A DNA stretch of 64,000 bases from CAZQHK01 sp964593455 (GCA_964593455.1 CAZQHK010000009.1:62001-126000); one strand, 5' to 3'; positions 8,897 through 17,508 are shown, counted from the first letter of the stretch. The notes: a model not told the origin generated them from the sequence alone. Translations and numbers: made by a program.

Positions 8897-9290
8897 TCAG
8901 GACAACTGGGAGAGCAGGTCCGCTGTGGTTACTATGTGGGCGAAGGCGTAGGCCAGGTTCTTTAGGGTGCACAACTGCAGGTCGTCGTTGGCCGTGGCGG
9001 TGGCGTCGGCGACAAAGAAGACCCGGTAATCGCGCATAAAAGCATCGCGGGCCGTGGTCTCCCAGCAGCTAGTTGGTCAGGCCGCCGTCTATCTCAAGAT
9101 CGCGGTGACCGTGCCGGGTGAAAACTACCGGGACATCAAGTTTAGCGCAAGCCTGGACGAGTGACAGGGTGTTATCCAGGATAGAAGAGGCAATACCGTG
9201 GAAATAGCGCTGCATGTCGATCACCAGGAGAGCGGTCTTACGGGGCCGTAAAACCGCCTGGCGAACATTGTACTGCCGGTAGTCGGTCAT
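8897..9290 (-). pseudogene. Decayed isochorismatase-family cysteine hydrolase
   Basis: From ATG 9290 the frame encodes the family N-terminus (KTALLVIDMQRYF with the catalytic Asp, then VVFTRHGHRD), but it stops at 9069. Dropping one T just before that point restores a second frame reading GLTN-SCWETTARDAF and VFFVADATATA, which is the family C-terminal part with the nucleophile Cys, ending at TGA 8897. About 65-70 residues between the DGG and GLTN motifs are missing, including the region that carries the catalytic Lys. There is thus both an internal deletion and a one-base insertion, so the gene is almost certainly inactive. It sits 11 nt after the stop of the preceding minus-strand gene and was probably once its operon partner. 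Confidence 0.85.
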
Positions 9291-9301
9291 AATCTGTTGC
9301 T

Positions 9302-10621
9302 TCAGTCTCCGTTTTCCGGAAAAGGTGCGTTGGGACGGACGGTCAGGACTTCTCCGTGACGGAGTTTGCATGGTTTGCCGTTGTGATAATGAATATACCT
9401 GATCTCGCTGGTCTTGTCATAATGCGGAGGAGGTACTTGACTCCATAACCCCATGATCTTGGTTTCGGGGTCATCTTTACAAAAACAGGCGATGGCGCAG
9501 TTGTTCCGTAGGCTCATGACATCCTCGGAAACAGTTTCGTCAAAGTAATTGAGTTCAAACTTCCTGAGATCGGCGACCTGCCGTTCGTAATGGACGATCA
9601 GGCTAATGGGTACCAGTTTCAGCATGGGGCGCAGCACGAAATAATCCCGTTTCCTGGGACGGACAAAAACGTACCTGGCCTTCAAGTAATCGACGTACGC
9701 CGGAGACTTGTTATTGTCATTGTAAGGTATCATTTCGTGGTGGTTTTGACCGTACAGAATGGAGTGAGCGCTGTACCCCAGGAAGGGCACGCCGCGTTTC
9801 CAGGCACGTTTGAAAAGTGACCAGTGGGTTTTCTTATCGATTTTATAGTTGTACATGTCATACAGAAATTCTGGATCGCCGCCGCCGCCGTAAAAGCCGT
9901 GAACATCGGCTAACAGGTTACTATTACACACATACTCAATCCGTGCTTTACGCAGGAATGTCTTTTTCCGGTTGTTAAGCCAGGAGCGGAGTCCCGGCAA
10001 GCCTTTCGGACCTTTTTCCAGCAGATGAACGAAAACACGATACACAAACAACCGTTCTACCGCGTCCAGGCGGTCCATGATGTCTCCCTGGATCAGTTCG
10101 CGCAGAACATCCACTCCATACTCCCGGTTCTGCTGAATTTGATGTACTACCGTGCCCATCGTTTCCATGGAATTGGCCAGGCACAGAATACCGATATCCA
10201 CCAGATCGTTCCATCCTTTAAAACCGCCGAGCATTTCCTTGAGATGATCGATCCGGTGAAGGTGGTAGTATGAATGAAACTTGAAAACACAGGTCCTTGC
10301 GTTTAATTGCCGGCCGTAATACTCTTTGAAACCGGATGCGTAACTGATCTGGTCGCGAGGGTAGAAGGAGGCCGGAGAAAAAAGTATCCGCACTGCCTGG
10401 CGGCTTTTCAAGCCATGTTTTTTCATCACCGTGTAAATGAAATATTCATCCAGATCGGCCGTCTGTCCCATGAACGGCGAAAAGCCGCTCAAAAGGAAAG
10501 CGATCCGCGCGTGCGGATTCTGATTAATGAGATTTTTAAGAGTGTTTTTCAACTCTTCCTCGAGCGGAGGATACGGTGAGGATGATTCTTCCTCCACGGT
10601 TTTTTCTTCTTGGTCGGCCAT
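9302..10621 (-). CDS. Unrecognised protein with faint peptidase S51-like motifs
   Basis: A soluble protein of 439 residues without signal peptide. I do not recognise the family with confidence. Near residue 245 it has HGFYGGGGDPEFLYDMY and near residue 283 PFLGYSAHSILYGQ. These recall, in order and spacing, the GGGNT-x-x-LL loop and the G-x-SAG nucleophile elbow of dipeptidase E (peptidase S51). Here the S-A-H replaces S-A-G, and about 200 residues of unassigned mostly helical sequence come first. ATG 10621 is preferred to GTG 10642 because AGGGAG lies about 11 nt upstream. It has its own promoter, divergent from the parvulin gene, and is followed by a dead isochorismatase gene. Function unknown. 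Confidence 0.8.
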   Translation of the reverse strand: MADQEEKTVEEESSSPYPPLEEELKNTLKNLINQNPHARIAFLLSGFSPFMGQTADLDEYFIYTVMKKHGLKSRQAVRILFSPASFYPRDQISYASGFKEYYGRQLNARTCVFKFHSYYHLHRIDHLKEMLGGFKGWNDLVDIGILCLANSMETMGTVVHQIQQNREYGVDVLRELIQGDIMDRLDAVERLFVYRVFVHLLEKGPKGLPGLRSWLNNRKKTFLRKARIEYVCNSNLLADVHGFYGGGGDPEFLYDMYNYKIDKKTHWSLFKRAWKRGVPFLGYSAHSILYGQNHHEMIPYNDNNKSPAYVDYLKARYVFVRPRKRDYFVLRPMLKLVPISLIVHYERQVADLRKFELNYFDETVSEDVMSLRNNCAIACFCKDDPETKIMGLWSQVPPPHYDKTSEIRYIHYHNGKPCKLRHGEVLTVRPNAPFPENGD

Positions 10622-10648
10622 ACCGGGTTTTCTCCCTAACACTGCGCA

Positions 10649-10678
10649 ATTATATCATGGCTGCCGCCTGTCTTCCAA
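10649..10678 (-). promoter_or_regulatory. Sigma70-like promoter of the S51-like gene
   Basis: Minus strand TTGGAA, an 18-nt spacer and a perfect TATAAT, 28 nt upstream of ATG 10621. Confidence 0.6.
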
Positions 10679-10696
10679 TGGTCAAAGTGACGGTTT

Positions 10697-10725
10697 TTGA
10701 CGGTTTTGCTACCATGTGCTATACT
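10697..10725 (+). promoter_or_regulatory. Sigma70-like promoter of the parvulin gene
   Basis: TTGACG, a 17-nt spacer and TATACT, giving a predicted transcript start near 10732 and a leader of about 35 nt containing AAAGGAGG. Confidence 0.75.
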
Positions 10726-10766
10726 GTGCCCTCACAGCTACTCAAATCTAAAGGAGGATTTCTATA

Positions 10767-11831
10767 ATGGACCGTCTATTTTACCATTTGTGCCTGATAC
10801 TTTTGATTGCAGCTCTGGTGGGGAACACTCTGGTTGTCGCCGCTTCGGAAACAAAACCGGAGACAGAAAAGGAAACGAAACAAGAAACGAAACAGGAGAC
10901 GGAAGTCACCGAGAAGGAAGAAGAACCCGAAAAGAAAGCCGACGAAAAAATCGCCGTGGTCAACAAGGTTGTCATTACTAAAAGCGATTTTGAACGGGAA
11001 TTCACCAGCATCAGCCGACAGCTCATGATGCAGGGACACATTAAAGCCCAGGAAGAACTACTCAAGTTGAAGGCCGACGTTCTGGACAGCATGGTGAAGC
11101 GTGAGCTTCTGTACCAGGATATCCAGACCAAAAACATCACTGTTGACGAAGCTGGCATCGCACAGCAGTTGATGGCTTTGAGAGGCCGGTTTCCCACCGA
11201 AAAAGAGTACAAGGAAGCCCTGGACCAGATGGGTGTAAACCAGGAAGAACTCGAAAAACGCGTCAGACGCGATCTCACTATTCAGGATTTTATCAAAAAT
11301 GAGTTTACATCGAAAACCGAAGTCACGGAAAAAGACATCAAAACCTTTTACGACAGTAAAAAAGACCAGTTTACGAAACCGGAAGAAGTCAAGGCCAGCC
11401 ACATCCTGCTGAAGGTCGAGGCGGAAGCCGGAGAGGATAAGAAGAAAGAAGCTCGCGCCAAGCTTGAAGATGTACAGAAGAAGATAAAAAAGGGAGAAGA
11501 TTTTGCCGCTCTGGCGAAAGAATTATCCGATTGTCCGAGCAGTTCGAAAGGCGGGGATCTGGGCTCGTTTCGCAAGGGTCAGATGGTTAAACCGTTCGAG
11601 GATGCAGCTTTCGGAATGGAAGCGGGCCAGATGAGCGATATCGTCGAAACCCGGTTCGGCTACCATCTGATCAAGGTCACCGAAAAGAAAGCCGGAGGAA
11701 CCGTCTCCTTTGAAGAAGTGAAACCGCAGATCGAGAAATACCTGACCCAGGAGAAGGTCCAGGAGGCGCTGGACAAGCATGTGGGTGTGCTAAGAGAAGC
11801 CTCAACCGTGGAAACCTTCCTGCAGGAGTAG
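10767..11831 (+). CDS. Periplasmic parvulin-type peptidyl-prolyl isomerase (SurA/PrsA-like)
   Basis: A 354-residue exported chaperone/foldase. The signal sequence (residues 5-26) is followed by a Lys/Glu/Thr repeat-like linker (about 30-60). A SurA-type N-terminal chaperone domain (about 62-195) comes next, then one parvulin domain (about 205-305) beginning ASHILLKV and containing SSSKGGDLGSFRKGQMV and GYHLIKV. A short C-terminal helix returns to the chaperone lobe. It should assist folding of secreted or outer-membrane proteins. AAAGGAGG at 10751-10758 fixes ATG 10767. It is transcribed singly, and a structured repeat begins 1 nt after its stop codon. Confidence 0.9.
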   Translation: MDRLFYHLCLILLIAALVGNTLVVAASETKPETEKETKQETKQETEVTEKEEEPEKKADEKIAVVNKVVITKSDFEREFTSISRQLMMQGHIKAQEELLKLKADVLDSMVKRELLYQDIQTKNITVDEAGIAQQLMALRGRFPTEKEYKEALDQMGVNQEELEKRVRRDLTIQDFIKNEFTSKTEVTEKDIKTFYDSKKDQFTKPEEVKASHILLKVEAEAGEDKKKEARAKLEDVQKKIKKGEDFAALAKELSDCPSSSKGGDLGSFRKGQMVKPFEDAAFGMEAGQMSDIVETRFGYHLIKVTEKKAGGTVSFEEVKPQIEKYLTQEKVQEALDKHVGVLREASTVETFLQE

Positions 11832-11832
11832 A

Positions 11833-12093
11833 TAACCCGCATATTTCACGAGCACTCCTGCATCACGAGAATACATCCTGTATTCTCGCCCTTCGGGCCT
11901 CACTTCGTGATGTCCAATTTCGCTTCCTGCGAAATAGTACGGCCACGGATGCACCCGCACCTTCTGCGTTACGCTCGGTCACCTGTCCTCGATGTATCGC
12001 GACGGATACGACTGCGGAAGGCTCGATCGCGTGCCTTGAATCTGCAGGCGCCTTCGCGGCCTCGCGACAGAATCTCGTGAAATATGTGGGCTA
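11833..12093. repeat. Structured repeat with terminal inverted repeats, copy 1
   Basis: A 261-bp element bounded by 20-nt imperfect inverted repeats (left TAACCCGCATATTTCACGAG at 11833-11852; right end on the minus strand TAGCCCACATATTTCACGAG). A second copy of 262 bp lies at 46415-46676. The best conserved part (11861-11916, one difference from copy 2) folds into a 10-bp hairpin (CGAGAATACA, loop TCC), a GCCC-TTC-GGGC hairpin, and an enclosing CATCACGA/TCGTGATG stem. Further hairpins follow (ATTTCGC/GCGAAAT, CGCA/TGCG, GTATC/GATAC). It fills the gap between two convergent genes. No clear target-site duplication is visible. It could be a MITE-like element or a REP-like 3' structure. Confidence 0.9.
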
Positions 12094-12933
12094 ATAATGG
12101 CCCAGGGTTCCGTCTCGGCGGCTTTTGCGTTCGGCGTAGTTAAAAAACGCATATCCGATATACGGAACGATGACCGCACTTACCAGCAATATCAAGATTT
12201 CGGTGCCGACCGGTAGAATCGTTTTTGTTCCCAGGAACAAAGACCGCAGGCAATCCACCGAGTAGGTCAGGGGGATGATCTTCGAAAGCGGTTGCAGCCA
12301 CTCCGGAAGCACGGTGATCGGGTAGGAAGCACCGCATATAATCGGCAGCGACATACCGACGATCTCCGCCAATGGCCCGGCCTCCTTGACCACCAGTGTG
12401 AATCCGCAGAATATGAATCCAAAACCGTAGAAGATAAAAATCGACAGAGCGATAACCGCCGCTCCCCCGAGCATGTTGGCCGTATTCAAACTGAAATTGA
12501 AAAACACCGTCACAAAAACAAGACTGAGCGCCAGGTAGGTGGTAGTCATGAGTATGCTGAAAACCGATCTTCCGATCAGGAAAACGAAACGGTTGGCCGG
12601 CGCCACCAGGTTTTGTTCCAGGGTTCCGAACCACATCTCTATACGCAGGGAAAACCCTATTTCGTAGAGGGCTGAACTGACGAACTGCCACAGCATCGTG
12701 CCCAGGATCAGAAAGGAAATATAATCGCTGGTACCGGTTTGTTCGATAAAGTCAGCGGTGGCGTTTTTACCGCCGAAAGCTATCCCCATAAAAATGATTG
12801 GGATCATCCAGACAATCGGGAGCAGTATCCGGGATATGAGCACCATGCGGTAGCGAACCGTGTGTTTGAACTGTTTGCTCACGATTGCTCCGATAACACG
12901 GAGATTCGTAATCAGGTCAGGCAGAGTCTTCAT
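12091..12933 (-). CDS. ABC-2 type transporter permease (second permease of operon)
   Basis: An integral membrane protein of 280 residues with six predicted helices and the ABC2_membrane layout. It resembles the preceding gene product (for example WFGTLEQNLVAPANRFVFLIGRSVFS against the paired GTLEQSWITPTPR), so the two permeases probably form a heterodimer. Start ATG 12933 overlaps the upstream stop (TAATG), indicating translational coupling. The stop codon TAG at 12091-12093 is the outermost triplet of the structured repeat. Export of a drug, lipid or polysaccharide is typical of the family, but the substrate cannot be inferred. Confidence 0.88.
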   Translation of the reverse strand: MKTLPDLITNLRVIGAIVSKQFKHTVRYRMVLISRILLPIVWMIPIIFMGIAFGGKNATADFIEQTGTSDYISFLILGTMLWQFVSSALYEIGFSLRIEMWFGTLEQNLVAPANRFVFLIGRSVFSILMTTTYLALSLVFVTVFFNFSLNTANMLGGAAVIALSIFIFYGFGFIFCGFTLVVKEAGPLAEIVGMSLPIICGASYPITVLPEWLQPLSKIIPLTYSVDCLRSLFLGTKTILPVGTEILILLVSAVIVPYIGYAFFNYAERKSRRDGTLGHY

Positions 12934-13760
12934 TAATAGCTCCCGAATGTACCCGTTCTCCGGCTAATCTGCTCCATTTTTATGAATATCAGGTAGCCGG
13001 CCACAAACAAAATCGCTCCCCACAGCACCAGCGTAGCCAGGTCCAGAAGCATGGTTTCGATACTTTCCCCGAATATCAGAATCCGTCGGATATTATCAAT
13101 TGCCCTGGTGAACGGGATATGCCGGGTAACCGCGGTGACCCGCTCAGGCAGGACCGAGGATGGATACATGACACCGCACAGGAGAAGCGCCAGGGTATTG
13201 AAGACCTGGATAAGCCGCTGCGATTCTTTGAACAATAACACGATGGCTCCAAAGATGATTCCCAGCCCGTAGAGGCTCACGAGCAGGATCATCACGATTA
13301 CCATTGCTGCCGGAAGACTGCCTTTGAAGTTGAGGCCGAAGGTAAGTTCGGTGAAAAAATACATGATGCCGACGATCATCGTATTGGTTACCAGGCCGGA
13401 AAGGGAACGCCCCAAAAGGAGCACGATTCTTGGAGTGGGAGTGATCCAGCTTTGTTCTAGCGTACCATGGAGTTGTTCTTGCCTGAGTGAAAAGCCCACG
13501 TTCCACATCACGTTGACGATCAGTACCCAGACCGACGCTCCCACCACGATGTAACCGACGTAATTGTCCGTTCCGGCTAAAGCGGTGAAATTCTGAGAAC
13601 CGCTGGCCATGGTACCGGAAAACAGTTTGCCGATGAAGAGAAAATTGCAGGTAAAGATAATGGGGAACAGGGTAATCATGATGATCCAGGTAGGGTAGCT
13701 GATGAAAATCATCAGCTCTTTTCTGGCCACTGCCCAGATCGGTCTCAGGTAGCGGTTCAT
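12933..13760 (-). CDS. ABC-2 type transporter permease (first permease of operon)
   Basis: A 275-residue inner-membrane protein with six predicted helices and the ABC2_membrane signature (LHGTLEQSWITPTPRIVLLLGRSLSG). Start ATG 13760 follows the ATPase stop by one base (TGAGATG), and its stop overlaps the next permease start. This is a rigid three-gene unit of one ATPase and two related permeases, as in DrrAB-like or Nod-type exporters. The N-terminus is cytoplasmic with a basic segment (AVARKELMIF), typical of the family. Confidence 0.88.
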   Translation of the reverse strand: MNRYLRPIWAVARKELMIFISYPTWIIMITLFPIIFTCNFLFIGKLFSGTMASGSQNFTALAGTDNYVGYIVVGASVWVLIVNVMWNVGFSLRQEQLHGTLEQSWITPTPRIVLLLGRSLSGLVTNTMIVGIMYFFTELTFGLNFKGSLPAAMVIVMILLVSLYGLGIIFGAIVLLFKESQRLIQVFNTLALLLCGVMYPSSVLPERVTAVTRHIPFTRAIDNIRRILIFGESIETMLLDLATLVLWGAILFVAGYLIFIKMEQISRRTGTFGSY

Positions 13761-13761
13761 C

Positions 13762-14784
13762 TCAGTCCGTCAATCCTTCTCCGGTAAGCTTGATGAAGAC
13801 ATCTTCGAGAGTCGGTCGTTCAAACCTGAAATTGGCTATATCGGGCAGCATCTGAACCATCTTTCGAGCCAAACGGGCCGGACTCCCGCCGACAAACAAC
13901 GTTATCTTTTCAAGCGAGTCCTCACCGTCCACTTTAATTACACGGTTGACTCCCGGAATCTGTTTAAAGGAGTCAAGATCGTATCCGGTTTCCGGTGTGA
14001 GTTCGACATGAACGATAGTTTCCGGACAGATCTTGTGCTTCAGTTCCTCCGGGGAATCGAGAGCCACCAGGTTGCCTTTATGAATAACTGCCACCCGATC
14101 CGCCAGCTGATCGGCTTCTTCCATGGTGTGGGTGGCAAAGATCATGGTCTTTCCGGTTTTCTTCTGATCCAGGATAAATTTCCTGATATGGCGGGCCGAC
14201 TGGACGTCAAGACCGGCCGTGGGTTCGTCGAAGAGGATGATCAGGGGGTCGTTGATAAAGCTTTTAGCAACCAGCAGCCGCTGACGCATACCGGTGGAAT
14301 AGGATTCCACCCGGTCATCGGCGCGATCAGTCAAGCCGACCAGAGCCAGGAGATTATTCATCCGTTCTTTAGCCACCGGCGGCGGGACATGGTAGAGACT
14401 GGCGAAATACTTAAGGTTTTCACGGGCGGTGAGTTTCCAGTACACGGCGCGCTCCCCGCCGATCACGACACCGAGAGAAGATCGGACCCGGTCGGGATCA
14501 GCGGCCACGTCGAATCCGTTCAGCAGCACCCGGCCGGAAGTCGGTTCGAGCAGGGTGCAAAGAATCTTTATAAGGGTTGTTTTACCGGCACCATTGGGAC
14601 CGAGCAAAGCCAGGAGTTCACCTTCTTTGACCGACAGTGAAAACCGGTCCAGAGCTTTAACCGTCTTCTTTCCGCGGTGGATGAAAGGAGGAATGAAAGA
14701 GTAACTCTTTTTTTTGTGATCAGCGGTGACATACTCCTTGACCAATTCCTCGATAACAATACCGTGATTATCAGCCTGTTTCAT
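13762..14784 (-). CDS. ABC-2 exporter ATP-binding protein (DrrA-like)
   Basis: A cytoplasmic ATPase of 340 residues: Walker A GPNGAGKTT, Q-loop region VVIGGERAVYWKLTARENL, signature YSTGMRQRL, Walker B LIILFDEPTAGLDV and switch THTMEEA. The GERAVYWKLT stretch is characteristic of ATPases serving ABC-2 exporters. A C-terminal regulatory domain of about 80 residues follows, ending FERPTLEDVFIKLTGEGL. About 35 extra residues precede the nucleotide-binding core. It is the first gene of the three-gene operon, with a probable promoter at 14835-14863. Confidence 0.93.
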   Translation of the reverse strand: MKQADNHGIVIEELVKEYVTADHKKKSYSFIPPFIHRGKKTVKALDRFSLSVKEGELLALLGPNGAGKTTLIKILCTLLEPTSGRVLLNGFDVAADPDRVRSSLGVVIGGERAVYWKLTARENLKYFASLYHVPPPVAKERMNNLLALVGLTDRADDRVESYSTGMRQRLLVAKSFINDPLIILFDEPTAGLDVQSARHIRKFILDQKKTGKTMIFATHTMEEADQLADRVAVIHKGNLVALDSPEELKHKICPETIVHVELTPETGYDLDSFKQIPGVNRVIKVDGEDSLEKITLFVGGSPARLARKMVQMLPDIANFRFERPTLEDVFIKLTGEGLTD

Positions 14785-14834
14785 GATTGCTCCATAGGGG
14801 AAATAGCGTTTTTGACAGTGATGTTATGGGGGTA

Positions 14835-14863
14835 AGTTTACCGGGGAAAAGCACTTAAAGCAA
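14835..14863 (-). promoter_or_regulatory. Probable promoter of the ABC-2 exporter operon
   Basis: Minus strand TTGCTT, a 17-nt spacer and TAAACT, about 50 nt upstream of ATG 14784. Confidence 0.5.
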
Positions 14864-14888
14864 GTACATAATTGATATTTGGAGGTCA

Positions 14889-15803
14889 CTATTTGTTGTT
14901 CTTTGTTTTGGAGAGCCAGATGCCGGTTAATACGAGTGCCAGGGCAATCCAGATGTTTGCTTGGATCGATGTCCGGTACCACACGGTGGCGGCTACGACA
15001 TTAATTACCGGCAGTAAGTAGACGGAAATCTTGAACCGGTCCGGGTCCGGATGCCTGACCATTACCTGTATCCACGCCACGTAGGTAAAAACGGTTACCA
15101 CCAGACTGACGTAGAGAAACAGCGGTATGATTTTCATCGAGCAAAGCCAGGCCAAAGAGAAGGTGTTTCCTGAAAAATAACCCACTCCCAATCCTACGAT
15201 CAGGGATGAAAGAGCGGCAACCGATTGTGCCAGGCCTTGAAACAGCAGGCGGATTCCGTGTATCGACTCATCGAGCTCGGCGCTGTAAGCTGCCCAGAAC
15301 AGGGCACCAGTCAGCGCGCACGCCACTCCGAGGATATTGCCCGATGCCAACTCCAGGGAACCGGGTGCGGCCACGATTACGACCGAGGTGAAACCAAGCA
15401 GACAGCTGGCCATAACACGCCCGGGAAGGCGGCGGCCCTGGTGGCGGTAGGAGAAGTACACGAGCAGCATAGGCCAGGTGTAGTTGGCAATGGTGGCGTA
15501 CTGGACCTGGAGGACCAGGTAGGTTGATAGCGGCATGAGTACGTGATAGAAACCGTTAAAACAGAGGAGTTTGATGAATCTGCCAGGTTTTTTTGCGTAG
15601 ACTCTCCCGAAGCGTTTTCGTTCCCCCGCCGCAGCCCCGCAGAGAAGAGCCGCCAGGGCGGCGAGCAGATTGATGGCGAAGACGGCCGAGAACGCGTTGT
15701 TTCCAGCCAAAGAAACCAGTTCCCGTATGAATACGAAGCACGTCCCCCAGATCAGGATAATGGCGTATCCAAGCAGGGTATAAAAACCGGCTTTTCGAGT
15801 CAT
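14889..15803 (-). CDS. EamA/DMT-superfamily transporter
   Basis: A 304-residue inner-membrane protein with ten predicted helices arranged as two EamA repeats; the first begins YAIILIWGTCFVFIREL. These 10-TMS drug/metabolite transporters export amino acids or other small metabolites; the spacing suits the YddG-like branch, but the substrate is not readable. A canonical AAAGGAGGA precedes ATG 15803, and TTGACT-17-TATATT at 15828-15856 provides the promoter. It is a monocistronic unit divergent from the queuosine-salvage gene. Confidence 0.88.
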   Translation of the reverse strand: MTRKAGFYTLLGYAIILIWGTCFVFIRELVSLAGNNAFSAVFAINLLAALAALLCGAAAGERKRFGRVYAKKPGRFIKLLCFNGFYHVLMPLSTYLVLQVQYATIANYTWPMLLVYFSYRHQGRRLPGRVMASCLLGFTSVVIVAAPGSLELASGNILGVACALTGALFWAAYSAELDESIHGIRLLFQGLAQSVAALSSLIVGLGVGYFSGNTFSLAWLCSMKIIPLFLYVSLVVTVFTYVAWIQVMVRHPDPDRFKISVYLLPVINVVAATVWYRTSIQANIWIALALVLTGIWLSKTKNNK

Positions 15804-15827
15804 GCAGTCCTCCTTTATTTCCGGCAG

Positions 15828-15856
15828 AATATAACAGGTTAACCCGGCATAGTCAA
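15828..15856 (-). promoter_or_regulatory. Sigma70-like promoter of the EamA gene
   Basis: Minus strand TTGACT, a 17-nt spacer and TATATT, 25 nt upstream of ATG 15803. Confidence 0.75.
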
Positions 15857-16007
15857 AATGCCGGCGGCTCCTATAAAGTATTTAACTGATGCTTCATTGA
15901 CTCTGTCCATCCTCGAATGTTACCGTGAGGACAGGGATGCAAAACTTTCAGGAAACCGCATCAGATTCATGTCGTCGAACGTAAGAATAATAAAGGCTCG
16001 TAAAACC

Positions 16008-16970
16008 ATGGACCTGCTTGACTCTGTTCGTACTCGCTGCGAAAAGGTTGCTGAAATCTCACGTCATGTCCAGATCAATGTAAATGCGTTGCCTTCGTAT
16101 GCCGCCGCTCTGCCGCTTGAGCGGATTGCCAATCCCGTCGTCGATCCGGATTGCCACTACCTGGGTCACGGTACCGACACGGTATCTTTTTTCATGGTAC
16201 TGGATACTGTAAACTTCGGGTCAGGATATTTCCCCCACATGAAAAAACGGCCCGGGATGTCCGGGTATTTTACGGTGGCTTCCTCGCTCAACGATTATTT
16301 CAATACGAACGGACCGTTTTCAGCCCGGGAGCTGATCAACCTGAGCATCACCGACTGTTGCCGCATATTCGATCAGGACATCGTGAACGAACATATACGG
16401 GAGCTCATGCACCTTTTTGCCTCGGCTCTCAACGATCTCGGGCAGTTTTTAACAGACAGATTCCACGGCAGTTTCACCGCCCCGGTCGAGCAGGCTGGAG
16501 GATCGGCTGAAGAACTGGTTAGACAACTCATAGCCATGTCGTTCTTCAATGACGTGGAAAGTTACGGTGAGTTCAGGGTGCCTTTTTTTAAACGGGCACA
16601 GCTGACCGTGGCCGATCTCAATCTAGCCTTCGCAGGGCAGGGTCCCGGAAACTTCAACGATCTTGACCGTCTGACAATGTTCGCTGATAACCTGGTGCCT
16701 CATGTGCTGCGTGTCGATGGTATTTTGCGCTACGAGAATAATCTCGCGCAAAAGATCGACCGGGAGGAGCTTATTTATTCAGGGTCGCCGGAAGAAGTTG
16801 AAATCAGGGCCTGCGCCATTCATGTGGTGGAGCTTCTGGCAGCAGAACTCAAGCGACAAGGCAGTGAAGTCACTTCCATGCAGCTCGATTATCTCCTGTG
16901 GAACCGCGGACAGCAGCCCTTCTACAAGCGGGGCAAACCACGTCACCGCACCAGATCAGTGTTTTATTGA
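16008..16970 (+). CDS. qng1: Queuosine 5'-phosphate hydrolase/queuine salvage protein (Qng1, DUF2419 family)
   Basis: A 320-residue protein of the Q-salvage family (human C9orf64/QNG1). This family releases queuine from queuosine 5'-monophosphate, so tRNA queuosine can be rebuilt from scavenged nucleoside. Family features seen: N-terminal DSVRTRCEKVAEISRHVQIN, the DTVSFFMVLDTVNFGSGYFP core that contacts the base, LTMFADNLVPHVLRVDG with the conserved Asp, and a C-terminal VTSMQLDYLLWNRGQ. ATG 16008 is chosen because the family normally begins at this point. An in-frame ATG at 15858 would add 50 unrelated residues and overlap the divergent promoter. No other queuosine gene is in the window. Confidence 0.85.
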   Translation: MDLLDSVRTRCEKVAEISRHVQINVNALPSYAAALPLERIANPVVDPDCHYLGHGTDTVSFFMVLDTVNFGSGYFPHMKKRPGMSGYFTVASSLNDYFNTNGPFSARELINLSITDCCRIFDQDIVNEHIRELMHLFASALNDLGQFLTDRFHGSFTAPVEQAGGSAEELVRQLIAMSFFNDVESYGEFRVPFFKRAQLTVADLNLAFAGQGPGNFNDLDRLTMFADNLVPHVLRVDGILRYENNLAQKIDREELIYSGSPEEVEIRACAIHVVELLAAELKRQGSEVTSMQLDYLLWNRGQQPFYKRGKPRHRTRSVFY

Positions 16971-17148
16971 TTGGAAGGATATGAACGCCCAATTATCTTT
17001 TTGGACAATCCTGGTATTTGCAGCTGATAATCAATGAATGCCGGGGGCTCGGTAAATACCGTGACCTTTATCTTGCGAGAACACCCGGGGACGATGATCC
17101 TCCGCAAAGAGCAGGGAGTTGTCTATGTCATCATGTTCAGGCAAGAAA

Positions 17149-17508
17149 TTATAATTGGAGTATTGCCAGAAAAAATAATGCACCCGGTATCCGTACCTGG
17201 TGAACATCCTCGAAGGCTTGACCGTACCCGGGAGGACACGGTTCCGGAGAAGTGTATGGAAGCCCGCGATTGTATCCGCATTTTCCCGTGTAATTATTAT
17301 TTGCCGCGATAGACCGTTTCCATTCTTCGCGTTCCACCGGCGAAGATGCGTAGCTTTCCGAGAGTAATGCGTCAATTATCGCCAGTCGTTTCAATACTTC
17401 TTCTTGATCAAGGTTTGACTTCTGTGTAGCAGGGTTATTCAAGCGCAGTATCAAAGCTTCTTTCAAGTGGCGTAAGACATGACTAAAAGCGGGGCCTACC
17501 AATTTCAT
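17149..17508 (-). CDS. Doubtful small protein or gene remnant
   Basis: This frame encodes 119 residues from ATG 17508. The first 70 look protein-like and helical (VGPAFSHVLRHLKEALILRL, then LDQEEVLKRLAIIDALLSES), while the rest has no recognisable character. The frame continues upstream without ATG, GTG or TTG to a stop at 17560, reading ISSILYDSFVEYVRERM, which also looks genuine. The original start may therefore have been lost, making this a remnant. No convincing ribosome-binding site precedes 17508. No family recognised. Confidence 0.25.
   Translation of the reverse strand: MKLVGPAFSHVLRHLKEALILRLNNPATQKSNLDQEEVLKRLAIIDALLSESYASSPVEREEWKRSIAANNNYTGKCGYNRGLPYTSPEPCPPGYGQAFEDVHQVRIPGALFFLAILQL

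Noticed and set aside
15858..16007. Upstream in-frame start of the queuosine-salvage gene at 15858
   Set aside because: It would add 50 residues unlike the family, has no ribosome-binding site and lies on top of the divergent EamA promoter.
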